A stretch of 59,761 nucleotides of DNA, taken from assembly GCA_023266055.1 (NCBI GenBank), contig JAHFRW010000014.1:1-59761 (forward strand), written 5' to 3'. The notes under the pieces are model-generated. The model had not been told where the DNA came from. It did not search any database and saw only the letters and a program-made list of their open reading frames with translations. Both the position numbers and the translations under genes were made by a program. Numbering within the stretch: the first letter of the stretch is position 1; every line of letters begins with the position of its first letter. Source of the stretch: Gammaproteobacteria bacterium. GTDB lineage: Bacteria > Pseudomonadota > Gammaproteobacteria > Ga0077554 > Ga007554. Shown piece by piece: positions 18,826 through 28,496 of the stretch.

Positions 18826-19713
18826 ATGGAGGCACCTGTCATACGGGACAACACCATGAGCACAACACCGCTTTCAGTCTACGCAGAACACCGGGTAGCC
18901 CTGCTCACCCAGCACGGTAAGGAAGGCGTGATCGCCCCCGTGTTTGATCGGGTACTTGGCAGTCGGATTGAGCGGGTCACGGGCTATGATACGGATCTGC
19001 TCGGCACCTTTACCCGTGATATCCCGCGCAGCGGTACACAGCTTGAAGCGGCACGCAGGAAGGCACGCCTTGGCATGCAGCTTTCCGGCCTGTCACTCGG
19101 CATGGCCAGCGAGGGTTCGTTCGGGCTGGATCCATTTGCAGGGATATTTCCCTGGAATGTGGAATTTCTGATTTTTCTCGACGACGAACGTGGCCTGGAG
19201 GTCGCAGGTGTCGCCGAAGGCGCAGCGAACTTCTCTCACCTGTTGACGAATGATTGGGTTACGGTCGAGACCTTTGCCAGACAGGCAGGATTTCCCGTAC
19301 ATCATCTGGTGATGCGACCTGACAGCGAGAACGATCCACGCATTCGCAAGGGAATCACCACCTGGACGGCACTGGAAACCGAATATGCCACGGCGCTCGC
19401 AGCATCCACCAGTCAACAGGTATTCGTTGAAACCGATGTGCGCGCGCACGCCAATCCCACACGCATGAACAACATCCGTCTGGCAGCCGAGGATCTGGTG
19501 AAAAAACTCACCTCACTCTGCCCCGCCTGCAGCACCCCGGGCTTCTGGATCGTGGAACGTGTGAATGGCCTTCCGTGTGAAGCCTGCGGCGCACCCACCC
19601 GCGAAACCCGCGCCGAGATTTTTGGCTGTCTCAAGTGCATGCACCGCGAGACCCGCACGCTGACTGGCCGGCAATACGCCGATCCGGGTCGCTGCAATGA
19701 CTGCAATCCCTGA
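18826..19713 (+). CDS. DUF6671-like protein with C-terminal zinc ribbon
   Basis: A 295-residue soluble protein (285 if the ATG at 18856 is the start; neither has a clear ribosome-binding site). It begins YAEHRVALLTQHGKEGVIAP and continues with GLSLGMASEGSFGLDPFAG and WNVEFLIFLDDERGLE, which I recognise as the DUF6671 pattern. The last 80 residues hold CPACSTPGFW, CEACGAPT, CLKCMHRE and CNDC, pairs of cysteines that fit two treble-clef or ribbon zinc sites. The function is unknown. It follows sbtA by about 100 bp on the same strand and might be read through from it, but no functional link is known. Confidence 0.65.
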   Translation: MEAPVIRDNTMSTTPLSVYAEHRVALLTQHGKEGVIAPVFDRVLGSRIERVTGYDTDLLGTFTRDIPRSGTQLEAARRKARLGMQLSGLSLGMASEGSFGLDPFAGIFPWNVEFLIFLDDERGLEVAGVAEGAANFSHLLTNDWVTVETFARQAGFPVHHLVMRPDSENDPRIRKGITTWTALETEYATALAASTSQQVFVETDVRAHANPTRMNNIRLAAEDLVKKLTSLCPACSTPGFWIVERVNGLPCEACGAPTRETRAEIFGCLKCMHRETRTLTGRQYADPGRCNDCNP

Positions 19714-19774
19714 TGTTGCTTATAATAATGGCTGACCGTATGCCAGAGGTTGGTGATGTGTGAGGTATCAGCCC

Positions 19775-20050
19775 CTAATTATTTTTCGGCGCCACATACC
19801 CTGACGGCACCGCCGAGCCTTCGCCAAAAAAGTATTTTTCGAGTTCGGCCTGTAAAAACTGCCGGGCTTTGGGGTCGGCCAGCGCCAGGCGGTTTTCGTT
19901 AATCAGCATAGTCTGGTGTTTGATCCACATTTGCCAGGCCTCTTGGGAGACGGTTTCGTAAATCTTTTTGCCGAGCACGCCGGGATACGGCGGCAGGTCA
20001 AGGGCGGCGGCTTCTTTGTTGAGTTTGATACAGTGAATCATGCGTGCCAT
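19775..20050 (-). CDS. yggX: probable Fe(2+)-trafficking protein YggX
   Basis: A complete 91-residue YggX. It has the N-terminal Cys in [15 protein letters not shown], the [13 protein letters not shown] motif, [19 protein letters not shown] and the C-terminal [15 protein letters not shown]. The family protects iron-sulfur enzymes such as MutY from oxidative damage and may carry iron. The mutY-yggX order is conserved in gammaproteobacteria; here the two are separated by 148 bp holding a short repeat element. Confidence 0.95.
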   Translation of the reverse strand: MARMIHCIKLNKEAAALDLPPYPGVLGKKIYETVSQEAWQMWIKHQTMLINENRLALADPKARQFLQAELEKYFFGEGSAVPSGYVAPKNN

Positions 20051-20099
20051 GTGGTGTGTTCTCCGTGTGTGTAGCCAAGAATCTCTGATGCGGGATCTG

Positions 20100-20179
20100 C
20101 TGTCATTTCTCCCGGCAACTGCTCCTGCGTTGCTCTACCTTCCGCCATCCATGGCGGTCGCCTGCGGTCGAAATGACAG
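20100..20179. repeat. 80-bp inverted-repeat element, copy A
   Basis: The ends CTGTCATTTC (20100-20109) and GAAATGACAG (20170-20179) are a perfect 10-bp inverted repeat. Inside are CGGCAACTGCTCC, TGCGTTGCTCT and CCTTC (20113-20143), which recur in a second element at 28497-28692 with only one gap and one mismatch across about 31 positions. A 7-bp hairpin CCGCCAT-CC-ATGGCGG follows (20142-20157). It lies between mutY and yggX, inside what should be one transcript. It is non-coding. Confidence 0.7.
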
Positions 20180-20198
20180 TTAATTTAATGACGTATAT

Positions 20199-21248
20199 TC
20201 AAAGCCTCTCTAACAGCCGCTGAACGGGCGCGGCCAATCCTAGCGCCTGGGGTGATGCGGGATTGTACCAGACGCCAGCACCTGCATCCATGACGCCGCT
20301 GGTGTGTTGCACACGGGCGCGCACCGGGGTGATGTCAAGGTGAAAATGGCTGAAGGTGTGGCGCAGCACGGGCCAGGCTTCCACGTTGTCAATGCGGCAA
20401 CGCATTTTTTGCTCGCACCAGTCTTGAATGTCCCGCCCTGCCGGGCATTCGGGAAAACTCCATAGCCCCCCCCAGATGCCGGCGGGCGGGCGCTGAATGA
20501 GCAGCACATGATGATGGGTATCGTGCAGCATCAGTAGTGTGGTGGCACGCACTGGCAGGGTTTTACGTGGCTTGGGCGTGGGGAAATCGCCAACACGGTT
20601 TTGCTGATGGGCGGCGCAATCAGTCTGTAGCGGACAGCGCGCACATGCCGGATTGGCGCGCGTGCATAACGTCGCGCCCAGATCCATCATCGCCTGGGTA
20701 TAATGCGCCGCGCGTGGCTTAGGCACCGTGGCGGTGTGCTGTTCAGCCCAGCCCCACAGGGTTTGCTCGACAGCGGCCTGCGCCGGCCAGCCGTCCACGG
20801 CATGAAAACGTGCCAGCACACGCTTGACGTTGCCATCGAGAATCGCGTGGCGCTGGCCGGACGACAGGGCAAGAATCGCGGCAGCGGTGGATCGCCCAAT
20901 CCCCGGCAAGGCCTGCACTGCCTCAATGTGCTGCGGAAATTTACCGCCATGCTGAACCATAATCACCCCGGCGGCACGGTGCAGATTGCGGGCGCGGGCA
21001 TAGTAGCCTAGGCCCGTCCACAAGTGCAGCACCTCGTCCAGTGGCGCCTCAGCGAGTGCGGACACACTGGAGAAATGCGTCATAAACCTCTGAAAATACG
21101 GAATAACGGTTGCAACCTGGGTTTGCTGGAGCATGACTTCGGAAACCCAGACCCGGTAAGGCGTCGGGTTGTGTTGCCACGGCAGATCAGTACGCCCATG
21201 GCCATCGAACCATTCCAGCACCTGATCGCCAAACTGCGTAATGGCCAT
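20199..21248 (-). CDS. mutY: adenine DNA glycosylase
   Basis: A 349-residue MutY. It starts [20 protein letters not shown], has the helix-hairpin-helix [15 protein letters not shown] with the catalytic Asp further on in [15 protein letters not shown], and the [4Fe-4S] ligands in [17 protein letters not shown]. The C-terminal nudix-like domain (about residues 225-349) recognises 8-oxoG. MutY removes A mispaired with 8-oxoG. The start at 21248 gives the family N-terminus. Confidence 0.96.
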   Translation of the reverse strand: MAITQFGDQVLEWFDGHGRTDLPWQHNPTPYRVWVSEVMLQQTQVATVIPYFQRFMTHFSSVSALAEAPLDEVLHLWTGLGYYARARNLHRAAGVIMVQHGGKFPQHIEAVQALPGIGRSTAAAILALSSGQRHAILDGNVKRVLARFHAVDGWPAQAAVEQTLWGWAEQHTATVPKPRAAHYTQAMMDLGATLCTRANPACARCPLQTDCAAHQQNRVGDFPTPKPRKTLPVRATTLLMLHDTHHHVLLIQRPPAGIWGGLWSFPECPAGRDIQDWCEQKMRCRIDNVEAWPVLRHTFSHFHLDITPVRARVQHTSGVMDAGAGVWYNPASPQALGLAAPVQRLLERL

Positions 21249-21333
21249 TAAATATCATCCTCGACAAGCGGTTTAACAGTGATAAGCCAGTATGGTATGC
21301 TAACTGTCTGGTTTATTGTATAGCGATTGTGTA

Positions 21334-21714
21334 ATGGCAGCCATCGAAGAACAAGACGTCCGGATCAAGGCCAATGATGGTGTAGCAACCTGTGATGGCG
21401 TGTTTTCAGCCACCCACTATACCTCACACGACCGTCTCGTCAGAGCCCTCAAGGCGCTGGGAGCGATGTGGGGGTTGGCGATAGTGGCGGTGTTTATACC
21501 GCTGGCGCATTTTATACTGGTACCCGCGTTTCTGATTGCCGGGCCAGTGGTAGCGCGTGGACGCTACAAAACCAGTGTGGCCGCAAACGATGTCGTGGGC
21601 ACATGCCCAGGCTGCAGGCAGAATACAAAACTTCTGCTGCAGTCTGCGGATCGGTTGCCCATGTGGAAATATTGCCCAAAATGCAACGCCCCCATACAGA
21701 TAGACGCCAACTAA
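21334..21714 (+). CDS. small membrane protein with C-terminal zinc ribbon
   Basis: 126 residues from the ATG at 21334; an upstream in-frame TTG at 21316 is less likely. After a polar N-terminus there are two membrane segments (ALGAMWGLAIVAVFIPLAHF and ILVPAFLIAGPVVA). A C-terminal zinc ribbon CPGC-(about 19)-CPKC follows. I do not recognise a named family. Such a fold would place a zinc-binding tail on one side of the inner membrane. It is divergent from mutY and heads a group of three small plus-strand genes. Confidence 0.6.
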   Translation: MAAIEEQDVRIKANDGVATCDGVFSATHYTSHDRLVRALKALGAMWGLAIVAVFIPLAHFILVPAFLIAGPVVARGRYKTSVAANDVVGTCPGCRQNTKLLLQSADRLPMWKYCPKCNAPIQIDAN

Positions 21715-21761
21715 TTAATATAGTTAGCGTTTACAAATTCACCGCATAGGAGATAGAAGTA

Positions 21762-21989
21762 ATGCACGAGTGCAGCTTTGAACTCAATGACAAACCCATG
21801 AGTGCTTTCAGAATGGGGCTGATCCCACCGGGGATTGACTATATTTTCGATAGGCCGTCCGGCGGCTTGCTCGGCCCGTTACAAGATTTATTTAACGATC
21901 ACAGTTACTGGTTCGCCTTGTACGCGATTGATGGCAAAATCGACGACGAGACATACTGCAATAAAGTGAAACGAGAACCCGCCGCTTAG
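21762..21989 (+). CDS. small hypothetical protein
   Basis: 75 residues, acidic to neutral, no membrane span or signal. An AGGAG ribosome-binding site about nine bases before the ATG supports translation. It contains GLIPPGIDYIFDRPSGGLLG and a C-terminal helix. I do not recognise a family. It lies 47 bp after the zinc-ribbon membrane protein and 43 bp before another small gene, so the three probably form one operon. Confidence 0.55.
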   Translation: MHECSFELNDKPMSAFRMGLIPPGIDYIFDRPSGGLLGPLQDLFNDHSYWFALYAIDGKIDDETYCNKVKREPAA

Positions 21990-22032
21990 CTCTGCGATAG
22001 CCCCCTATAATTTTATTTTGGAGAAACATGCC

Positions 22033-22140
22033 ATGCGTGGCGTATTTGCTGTTTTTATTTTAGCGGTGATATTACTGAGCTTCACCGGCATGGTTATTAC
22101 TGGACTGTATGCGCTGGGGATTATCGGCCCGACAGAGTAG
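22033..22140 (+). CDS. 35-residue single-pass membrane peptide
   Basis: The ATG at 22033 follows GGAG with a nine-base spacer. It encodes a 35-residue protein beginning MRGVFAVFILAVILL and continuing SFTGMVITGLYALG to a short IIGPTE tail: one hydrophobic span with almost no loops. Its start signal and place after two small genes support it as a real small protein, but no homologue is known to me. A perfect 9-bp hairpin begins 8 bp after its stop. Confidence 0.5.
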   Translation: MRGVFAVFILAVILLSFTGMVITGLYALGIIGPTE

Positions 22141-22148
22141 GCTTCAGA

Positions 22149-22171
22149 ACCCGCTCCGAAATGGAGCGGGT
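22149..22171. terminator. 9-bp perfect hairpin overlapping the 3' end of tRNA-Gly
   Basis: ACCCGCTCC (22149-22157) and GGAGCGGGT (22163-22171) pair perfectly across a 5-nt loop. Read on the plus strand it could terminate the small-gene operon. Read on the minus strand its first arm is the 3' acceptor strand of tRNA-Gly and the second arm is in the trailer, so it competes with the tRNA acceptor stem. There is no U-run on either side. Confidence 0.55.
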
Positions 22172-22235
22172 GATGGGAATCGAACCCACGCTATCAGCTT
22201 GGGAAGCTGAAGTTCTACCATTGAACTACACCCGC
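22162..22235 (-). tRNA. tRNA-Gly(CCC)
   Basis: The minus strand gives a 74-nt tRNA with encoded CCA. Acceptor arms GCGGGTG and CACCCGC pair fully. The anticodon loop TTCCCAA carries CCC, reading GGG glycine codons, as in E. coli glyU. The T-arm GGTTCGATTCC is normal. Confidence 0.94.
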
Positions 22236-22321
22236 GCTCGGTAATCCGGTATTTTTACGCGTTTCTCGGCCCCCGTCAATGATGGAGTCTGTTTTTTTGC
22301 AATTCGTTTTGCTGGAATAGT

Positions 22322-22522
22322 ATGGAAATTTTAGTTAATGGTGTGTCACGCCAGGTGCGTGATAATTTTAGTATTGCCGATTTGATTGAAGACATGGCGC
22401 TGGCTGGCAAGCGTATCGCCGTAGAGGTCAATCTCAGTATTGTGCCACGCAGTCAGCATGCCACACATCCCTTGCAACCCGGTGACCGGGTAGAGATCGT
22501 ACATGCCATTGGCGGGGGTTAG
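22322..22522 (+). CDS. thiS: sulfur carrier protein ThiS
   Basis: A 66-residue ubiquitin-like carrier beginning MEILVNGVSRQVRDNFSIAD and ending in the essential Gly-Gly (HAIGGG). ThiF adenylates and thiocarboxylates the C-terminus, which then donates sulfur for the thiazole ring in thiamine synthesis. RIAVEVNLSIVPRSQ is the conserved central block. thiG follows 88 bp downstream; thiF and thiO are not in the window. Confidence 0.94.
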   Translation: MEILVNGVSRQVRDNFSIADLIEDMALAGKRIAVEVNLSIVPRSQHATHPLQPGDRVEIVHAIGGG

Positions 22523-22610
22523 CCGCACACCCATGCTCCACGAATTGAGCTGATTGTACTATCAAGGCACCTCATTAATAAGCTCCCCCTTTAATTTTCA
22601 GGATAACATC

Positions 22611-23408
22611 ATGCCACTCACCCACCCGAATAACGACCCACTGATTATCGCCGGAATTACCTACCACTCACGCCTGCTGGTAGGCACGGGCAAATACCGT
22701 GATCTCGAAGAAACACGTCTGGCAACGGCAGCCAGTGGCGCACAGATTGTGACGGTTGCCGTACGCCGCACCAACATTGGCCAGACACCGGGTGAACCGA
22801 ACCTGCTGGATGTTTTGCCTCCCAATCAATATACGCTGCTGCCCAACACTGCCGGATGCTATACTGCCGAGGATGCCGTACGCACCTGTCATCTTGCACG
22901 CGAACTATTGGATGGCCACGATCTGGTGAAACTGGAAGTGCTCGGTGACCCCAAAACGCTTTTTCCCGACATCAGCGCCACCTTCAAGGCCGCCGAGATC
23001 CTGATCAGGGACGGCTTTAAGGTGATGGTGTACACCAATGACGACCCCATCGCCGCCAAACGCCTCGAAGAAATGGGCTGTGTGGCGGTGATGCCACTGG
23101 CCGCGCCGATCGGCTCGGGCCTGGGAATACGCAACCCCTATAACATCCGGATCATTGTTGAAAACGCCAAGGTGCCGATTCTGGTGGATGCCGGTGTAGG
23201 CACCGCCTCTGACGCCGCCATCGCCATGGAACTGGGCTGCGACGGTGTGTTGATGAACACGGCCATTGCCAGCGCCAAAAACCCCGTCTTGATGGCCTCT
23301 GCCATGAAAAAAGCCATTGAAGCAGGCCGCGAAGCCTATCTTGCCGGACGCATGCCGCGCAAACTTTACGCCAGCGCATCGTCACCATTGGACGGTACAT
23401 TTTTTTGA
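22611..23408 (+). CDS. thiG: thiazole synthase ThiG
   Basis: 265 residues from the ATG at 22611, which has AGGA about ten bases upstream; an earlier in-frame ATG would add a non-conserved 19 residues. A TIM barrel with [17 protein letters not shown], the Schiff-base lysine in [10 protein letters not shown] and the phosphate-binding [12 protein letters not shown] and [11 protein letters not shown]. It condenses deoxyxylulose-5-P, dehydroglycine and the ThiS thiocarboxylate to the thiazole phosphate. Confidence 0.95.
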   Translation: MPLTHPNNDPLIIAGITYHSRLLVGTGKYRDLEETRLATAASGAQIVTVAVRRTNIGQTPGEPNLLDVLPPNQYTLLPNTAGCYTAEDAVRTCHLARELLDGHDLVKLEVLGDPKTLFPDISATFKAAEILIRDGFKVMVYTNDDPIAAKRLEEMGCVAVMPLAAPIGSGLGIRNPYNIRIIVENAKVPILVDAGVGTASDAAIAMELGCDGVLMNTAIASAKNPVLMASAMKKAIEAGREAYLAGRMPRKLYASASSPLDGTFF

Positions 23409-23469
23409 GTAATATTCCCGTAACATATTTCGGTTATCTTTTTCTGCTTTGTATTTGCCAGAGTCCAAC

Positions 23470-25572
23470 ATGCCAACCATGACCGAGGCCGATCTAAAAC
23501 AACCCGAGTTCTATATCAATCGCGAGTTGAGCCTGCTGCAATTCAACCGGCGCGTGCTCGAACAGGCCAGTGATGAAACCGTTCCCTTGCTGGAACGATT
23601 ACGTTTTCTGTGCATTTTGAGCAGTAATCTGGATGAATTTTTTGAAACACGCGTGGCCAGCCTCAAAGAATGGACCAATCTCAATTCGACCACGACCCGC
23701 GTCAGCGCTGACAATGCCGGCCCTGATAACCTGGCTCCCCAGGAAGCCCTGCGTCAAATCAGCATTGAAGTACGCGCGCTCATCACTGAACAATATCACA
23801 TGCTCAATGACGTACTTACTCCAGCACTTGCCGGACAGAATGTTCGTTTTGTACGCCGCAGTCACTGGAATGCAAAACAGAAACGCTGGGTAAAACATTT
23901 TTTTGAAAACGAATTATTGCCGGTATTAAGTCCTTTGGGGCTGGATCCTGCACATCCTTTCCCGAAAGTGCTGAACAAAATTCTGCATTTTATTATTTCC
24001 CTCACCGGCAAGGATGCCTTTGGTCGTAGTAACGGTGTTGCCGTTCTGCAGGCACCTCGGGCCTTGCCGCGTCTGATCAAAATGCCCGCTGAATGCGCCA
24101 CAGGTATGCATGATTTTGTGTTTCTGTCATCCATCATTCATGCACACATCAATGATCTTTTTCCTGGCATGCACGTTACAGGATGTTATCAATTCAGAAT
24201 TACCCGCAACAGTGAACTGTTTGTCGACAAGGAGGAAATTGATGACCTGTTACAGGCCGTGGAAGGCGAGCTGCTCACGCGCCGCCATGGTGAAGCAGTG
24301 CGCATCGAAGTTGCGGATAATTGCCCACCCGAAATGGTCGCTTATCTGCTTAAACAATTTGATCTGGAGCCAGGCGATCTTTATCAGGTTCACGGCCCGG
24401 TTAACCTGGCACGCCTGATCACCATTCCGGATATCGTGGATCGTCCCGACCTCAAATATCCACCCTTCATACCCGGTGTTCCTACGCGCCTGAAACGCAG
24501 CACCAACATTTTTCGCACCCTGCGTCAGGGCGACATATTATTACATCATCCCTTTGAGTCATTCACGCCAGTCATTGATTTTGTGCGTCAGGCAGCGACT
24601 GACCCCAATGTGCTCGCCATTAAACAAACCCTGTATCGCACAGGTCGTGATTCCGGACTGGTTGATGCATTGCTGGTCGCCGCGCGTGCCGGTAAGGAAG
24701 TGACTGTCGTCATTGAATTACTGGCGCGTTTCGATGAAGAAAACAACATTAACATGGCAACCCTGCTGCAGGAAGCCGGCGCACATGTAGTCTATGGCGT
24801 TGTAGGTTATAAAACCCATGCAAAAATGATTCTGGTGGTGCGCCGGGAAAAAGAAGGGTTCCGTAATTACGTTCATTTGGGTACAGGCAATTACCACGCG
24901 CGCACCGCACGGCAATATACCGACGTGGGCCTGCTCACGGGCAATGAAACTATCGGCGAAGACGTGCACAAGCTGTTTCTGCAATTGACCAGCCTGGGGC
25001 GCTTTACCGCCCTGCACAAATTGTTACAGGCACCCTTCACGTTACACAAAACCCTGATTGAAAAAATTGAATGTGAGATCGGGCATGCGCTGCGTGATCG
25101 TCCGGCACATATCATGGCTAAAATGAATGCGCTGGTAGAACCCACCATTATTCGTGCCTTATATCGCGCTTCGCAGGCCGGCGTGAAAATTGACTTGATC
25201 ATACGGGGGGTGTGCTGTCTGAGGCCGGGCATTCCCAATATTTCCGAGAATATCAGTGTGCGTTCCGTGGTAGGTCGCTTCCTTGAACACAGTCGTGTTT
25301 ATTATTTTCACAATAATGGTGATACTCAGGTATTTTGCGCCAGCGCGGACTGGATGGACCGTAATTTTTTCCGCCGCGTGGAAGTGGCTTTTCCCATTGA
25401 GGGTAAAATGCTGCGCAAGCGCCTCATACAGGAAACGCTATCAATCTATCTTCAGGATGATGCGCAGACGTGGATATTACACAGCGATGGCCACTATCGA
25501 CGCACCGCTGCCGCCGGTCACGCACCTTATTCAACACAGATAGCCTTGCTGCAGAAGCTGGCCGACGGTTAG
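23470..25572 (+). CDS. ppk1: polyphosphate kinase 1
   Basis: About 700 residues, full length for PPK1. The N-domain has FYINRELSLLQFNRRVLEQA and LSSNLDEFFETRVA. The catalytic phospholipase-D-like domains carry VHLGTGNYHARTARQYTDVG, with the autophosphorylated His nearby (KTHAKMILVV), and the second conserved His in LEHSRVYYFHNNGD. It polymerises the gamma-phosphate of ATP into polyphosphate. The start at 23470 (MPTMTEADLKQPEF) is preferred to the TTG at 23449. No ppx is adjacent. It converges on dgt with 18 bp between stops. Confidence 0.95.
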   Translation: MPTMTEADLKQPEFYINRELSLLQFNRRVLEQASDETVPLLERLRFLCILSSNLDEFFETRVASLKEWTNLNSTTTRVSADNAGPDNLAPQEALRQISIEVRALITEQYHMLNDVLTPALAGQNVRFVRRSHWNAKQKRWVKHFFENELLPVLSPLGLDPAHPFPKVLNKILHFIISLTGKDAFGRSNGVAVLQAPRALPRLIKMPAECATGMHDFVFLSSIIHAHINDLFPGMHVTGCYQFRITRNSELFVDKEEIDDLLQAVEGELLTRRHGEAVRIEVADNCPPEMVAYLLKQFDLEPGDLYQVHGPVNLARLITIPDIVDRPDLKYPPFIPGVPTRLKRSTNIFRTLRQGDILLHHPFESFTPVIDFVRQAATDPNVLAIKQTLYRTGRDSGLVDALLVAARAGKEVTVVIELLARFDEENNINMATLLQEAGAHVVYGVVGYKTHAKMILVVRREKEGFRNYVHLGTGNYHARTARQYTDVGLLTGNETIGEDVHKLFLQLTSLGRFTALHKLLQAPFTLHKTLIEKIECEIGHALRDRPAHIMAKMNALVEPTIIRALYRASQAGVKIDLIIRGVCCLRPGIPNISENISVRSVVGRFLEHSRVYYFHNNGDTQVFCASADWMDRNFFRRVEVAFPIEGKMLRKRLIQETLSIYLQDDAQTWILHSDGHYRRTAAAGHAPYSTQIALLQKLADG

Positions 25573-25590
25573 CACGAAATGCCATGAGTG

Positions 25591-26751
25591 TCAGGTCAGC
25601 TGAAAGGGATTGAACAACCTGTCGTATTCCTTGATGGCATAACGGTCTGTCATCCCTGCAATATAATCTGCAACCGCACGCGCCCGACCCATATCACCCT
25701 TACTCTGCTCAAGAAGCTGCACATTACGCAAGGATTCGGGTGGCAGCAAACAGGGGTCGTTTATAAACGCATCGAATAAACCGTTAATCACGCGCGCCGC
25801 CTTGGAGGTCATGCGCCGTACCCGATAATGCTGATAAAGATTTTTGCGCAGAAATTGTTTCAGTTCAAGATTCTGGGCCTGCATCGCCACACTGAATCCA
25901 CACAGGGTTGTCGATGCACTCCGCACTGCATTAATATCCACAGGCTGTACTTCGGCAAGTCGCGCCTGACTGGTTTCCACAAGGTCAACCACTTGGCGAT
26001 TAATCATGCGTCGCACCACTTCATGCACGACGCGCCTCTCCGCCAGATCAGGATAGGCGGATTTCACAACATCATATTGCTCACGGAATAATGAGACACT
26101 CTGAAGCTGCGACATATCAATCAATCCGGCACGCAGCCCATCGTCAATATCATGATTGTTGTAGGCGATCTCATCGGCCAGATTCGCTAATTGCGCTTCG
26201 AGCCCGGCATGTTGTTTGTTAATAAACCGTTGGCCAATGTCACCCAGCTCTGCGGCCTTGCGCAAGGAACAATGCTTCAAGATACCTTCACGTGTTTCAA
26301 AGGTAAGGTTCAGCCCGGGAAATTCAGCATAGCGTTCTTCCAGTTCATCCACGACTCGCAGTGACTGGAGATTATGCTCAAAGCCATCATGGTTACGCAT
26401 GCACTGATTCAAGGCATCCTGACCTGCATGACCAAACGGGGTGTGACCCAGGTCATGTGCCAGAGAGATGGCTTCGGTAAGATCTTCATTAAGCCTTAGG
26501 ACACGTGCAATGGAGCGCCCAATCTGCGCTACTTCTATTGAATGCGTCAGCCGGGTGCGGAACATGTCACCCTCGTGATTAACAAAGACCTGGGTTTTGT
26601 ATTCGAGGCGGCGAAACGCGGCAGAATGCACGATGCGATCACGGTCACGCTGATATTCACTGCGGTATATCGGTGATATTTCCGTATAACGGCGACCCCG
26701 CGAGGTTTCGGGGTGGGCGGCGTACGGCGCAAAATCCTGCGGTAAATTCAT
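25591..26751 (-). CDS. dgt: deoxyguanosinetriphosphate triphosphohydrolase-like protein
   Basis: A 386-residue HD-domain dNTPase. The HD metal ligands are in [14 protein letters not shown] and [15 protein letters not shown], and a later Asp is in [15 protein letters not shown]. The N-terminal [20 protein letters not shown] and [13 protein letters not shown] are typical of the short Dgt-like type, about 120 residues smaller than E. coli Dgt. It hydrolyses dNTPs to nucleosides and triphosphate. It starts 3 bp after the aroB stop, so it is the last gene of aroK-aroB-dgt. Confidence 0.92.
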   Translation of the reverse strand: MNLPQDFAPYAAHPETSRGRRYTEISPIYRSEYQRDRDRIVHSAAFRRLEYKTQVFVNHEGDMFRTRLTHSIEVAQIGRSIARVLRLNEDLTEAISLAHDLGHTPFGHAGQDALNQCMRNHDGFEHNLQSLRVVDELEERYAEFPGLNLTFETREGILKHCSLRKAAELGDIGQRFINKQHAGLEAQLANLADEIAYNNHDIDDGLRAGLIDMSQLQSVSLFREQYDVVKSAYPDLAERRVVHEVVRRMINRQVVDLVETSQARLAEVQPVDINAVRSASTTLCGFSVAMQAQNLELKQFLRKNLYQHYRVRRMTSKAARVINGLFDAFINDPCLLPPESLRNVQLLEQSKGDMGRARAVADYIAGMTDRYAIKEYDRLFNPFQLT

Positions 26752-26754
26752 GAT

Positions 26755-27873
26755 TTAACAGGTCTCACGGCATTCATCTATGACTTCGGTCAATAACGCT
26801 GGCGCAAAATCATCTGTAACAATAGCCTCGCCTATGGCTTTTAACAGCACCAGACGAATCTTGCCATTCTTTACTTTTTTATCGACGCCCATCAACTCAA
26901 TAAAACGTGCTGCATCCAATGTCGCCGGCGCACGCACCGGCAAGTTGGCACGCTGAATCAAGGCTTCGGCACGAACCATATCTGCATGACTCAACCACCC
27001 CCGCCGTGCGGACATACGTACCGCCATGCACATGCCCGTCGCCACGGCCTCACCATGTAACCAGCTGCCATAACCCATGCCGGTTTCAATGGCATGGCCA
27101 AAGGTGTGACCAAGATTAAGCAAGGCGCGTACACCACCTTCACGTTCATCGGCGATCACCATCTGGGTCTTGTCAACACACGAACGCTCCACGGCAACCA
27201 TCAGTGATGCTGCATCACGCGCGAGGAGTTTGTCCATGTTGGCTTCCAGCCAGTCAAAAAACTCCGCATCACCTATCAAGCCGTATTTAATCACTTCGGC
27301 AATCCCCGCACTCAACTCACGGTCAGACAATGTGTTGAGTGTATCAATATCGGCAATAACACAACGTGGCTGATGAAATGCACCAATCATGTTTTTACCC
27401 AGTGGATGGTTCACGCCCGTCTTGCCACCTACAGAAGAATCCACCTGAGCAAGCAGTGTGGTGGGAATCTGTATAAAATCCACACCACGCTGGTAGCAGG
27501 CCGCTGCAAAACCGGTCATGTCACCGATCACTCCGCCCCCCAGCGCCACCAGTGTCACACTGCGGTCAAAGTGCTTGTCGAGCAAGACATCAAAAATGCG
27601 GTTGAGAACGTCCAGTGTTTTGTACTGCTCGCCATCCGGCAGGGTCACTGTCTCACAGCGTTGAATATGTGCCAGACTCCGCAATGTCACCAGAATCTTT
27701 TCCAGATACAGCGGCGCAACGGTGTCATTTGTGACCACCACTACCTGCTTGCCCGCAATGTGCCGACCCAATAACTCAGCATGTTCCAACAGACCACTGC
27801 CAATATAAATCGGATAACTGCGCCCTCCCTGCAAGGGGCCAAGATCAACACTCAAGGTTTTAATATTAGTCAT
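26755..27873 (-). CDS. aroB: 3-dehydroquinate synthase
   Basis: A 372-residue AroB. NAD-binding DGEQYKT and [15 protein letters not shown] are present, then the active-site block [20 protein letters not shown], and the zinc ligands in [23 protein letters not shown] and [10 protein letters not shown]. It closes DAHP to 3-dehydroquinate, step two of the shikimate pathway. Its ATG overlaps the aroK stop by four bases, so translation is coupled. Confidence 0.96.
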   Translation of the reverse strand: MTNIKTLSVDLGPLQGGRSYPIYIGSGLLEHAELLGRHIAGKQVVVVTNDTVAPLYLEKILVTLRSLAHIQRCETVTLPDGEQYKTLDVLNRIFDVLLDKHFDRSVTLVALGGGVIGDMTGFAAACYQRGVDFIQIPTTLLAQVDSSVGGKTGVNHPLGKNMIGAFHQPRCVIADIDTLNTLSDRELSAGIAEVIKYGLIGDAEFFDWLEANMDKLLARDAASLMVAVERSCVDKTQMVIADEREGGVRALLNLGHTFGHAIETGMGYGSWLHGEAVATGMCMAVRMSARRGWLSHADMVRAEALIQRANLPVRAPATLDAARFIELMGVDKKVKNGKIRLVLLKAIGEAIVTDDFAPALLTEVIDECRETC

Positions 27874-28463
27874 GATATTTTACTTTTTGTCAGAGGTTGC
27901 TGCGGGTGTTGTCCATCACACTGTGATGAGTGGCGTCGCAGCCAACCCTGGATAGTATTGAGGGTAACGCGTACACTGCAACGGTCGGTCTCCACAACCA
28001 GATCAGCAATTTCACGGTACAACGGATCGCGTAATTCCAGAATCTGCTGTAGCCGCGCCCGTGGATCATCCGTTTTCAGCAACGGGCGATTACGATCCTT
28101 CGCCGTACGTTTCAGCAAATGTTCCAATGAAGCGTGCAAATAAATCACCTGGCCACGCGCCGCCAGATGCATCCGGTTTACCGAATTCAGGACGCCCCCC
28201 CCCCCTGTAGCCAGCACAATGTTACTGCGCTGGCTCAGCTCGTCGATCATTTCACACTCACGACGACGGAAGCCTTCCTCACCTTCCACCTCAAAAATCA
28301 ATGGGATACTCGCGCCGGTACGAGCTTCAATCTCATGATCACTGTCCACAAAGTCCAGTCCCTGCGATTTGGCAAGCTGGCGACCAACCGTGGTTTTACC
28401 GGCACCCATCGGGCCAATCAGGAAGATATTACCGGGTTTAGTGACATTACTTGGCTTGTTCAT
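27870..28463 (-). CDS. aroK: shikimate kinase
   Basis: 197 residues from the ATG at 28463; the longer open frame upstream runs through a repeat element and is not real. It has the P-loop [15 protein letters not shown], the shikimate-binding [11 protein letters not shown] and [10 protein letters not shown], and the lid RNRPLL. The glycine-rich shikimate loop reads [11 protein letters not shown] and is encoded by eleven consecutive G (28195-28205), one residue longer than the usual GGGAV form. The C-terminal tail past residue 180 is unusually polar. pilQ, which often precedes aroK in gammaproteobacteria, is missing; a repeat element and an Ig-like protein gene lie upstream instead. Confidence 0.94.
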   Translation of the reverse strand: MNKPSNVTKPGNIFLIGPMGAGKTTVGRQLAKSQGLDFVDSDHEIEARTGASIPLIFEVEGEEGFRRRECEMIDELSQRSNIVLATGGGGVLNSVNRMHLAARGQVIYLHASLEHLLKRTAKDRNRPLLKTDDPRARLQQILELRDPLYREIADLVVETDRCSVRVTLNTIQGWLRRHSSQCDGQHPQQPLTKSKIS

Positions 28464-28496
28464 CAGCAAATAGTATGCCGAATAGGGAGAAATGAA

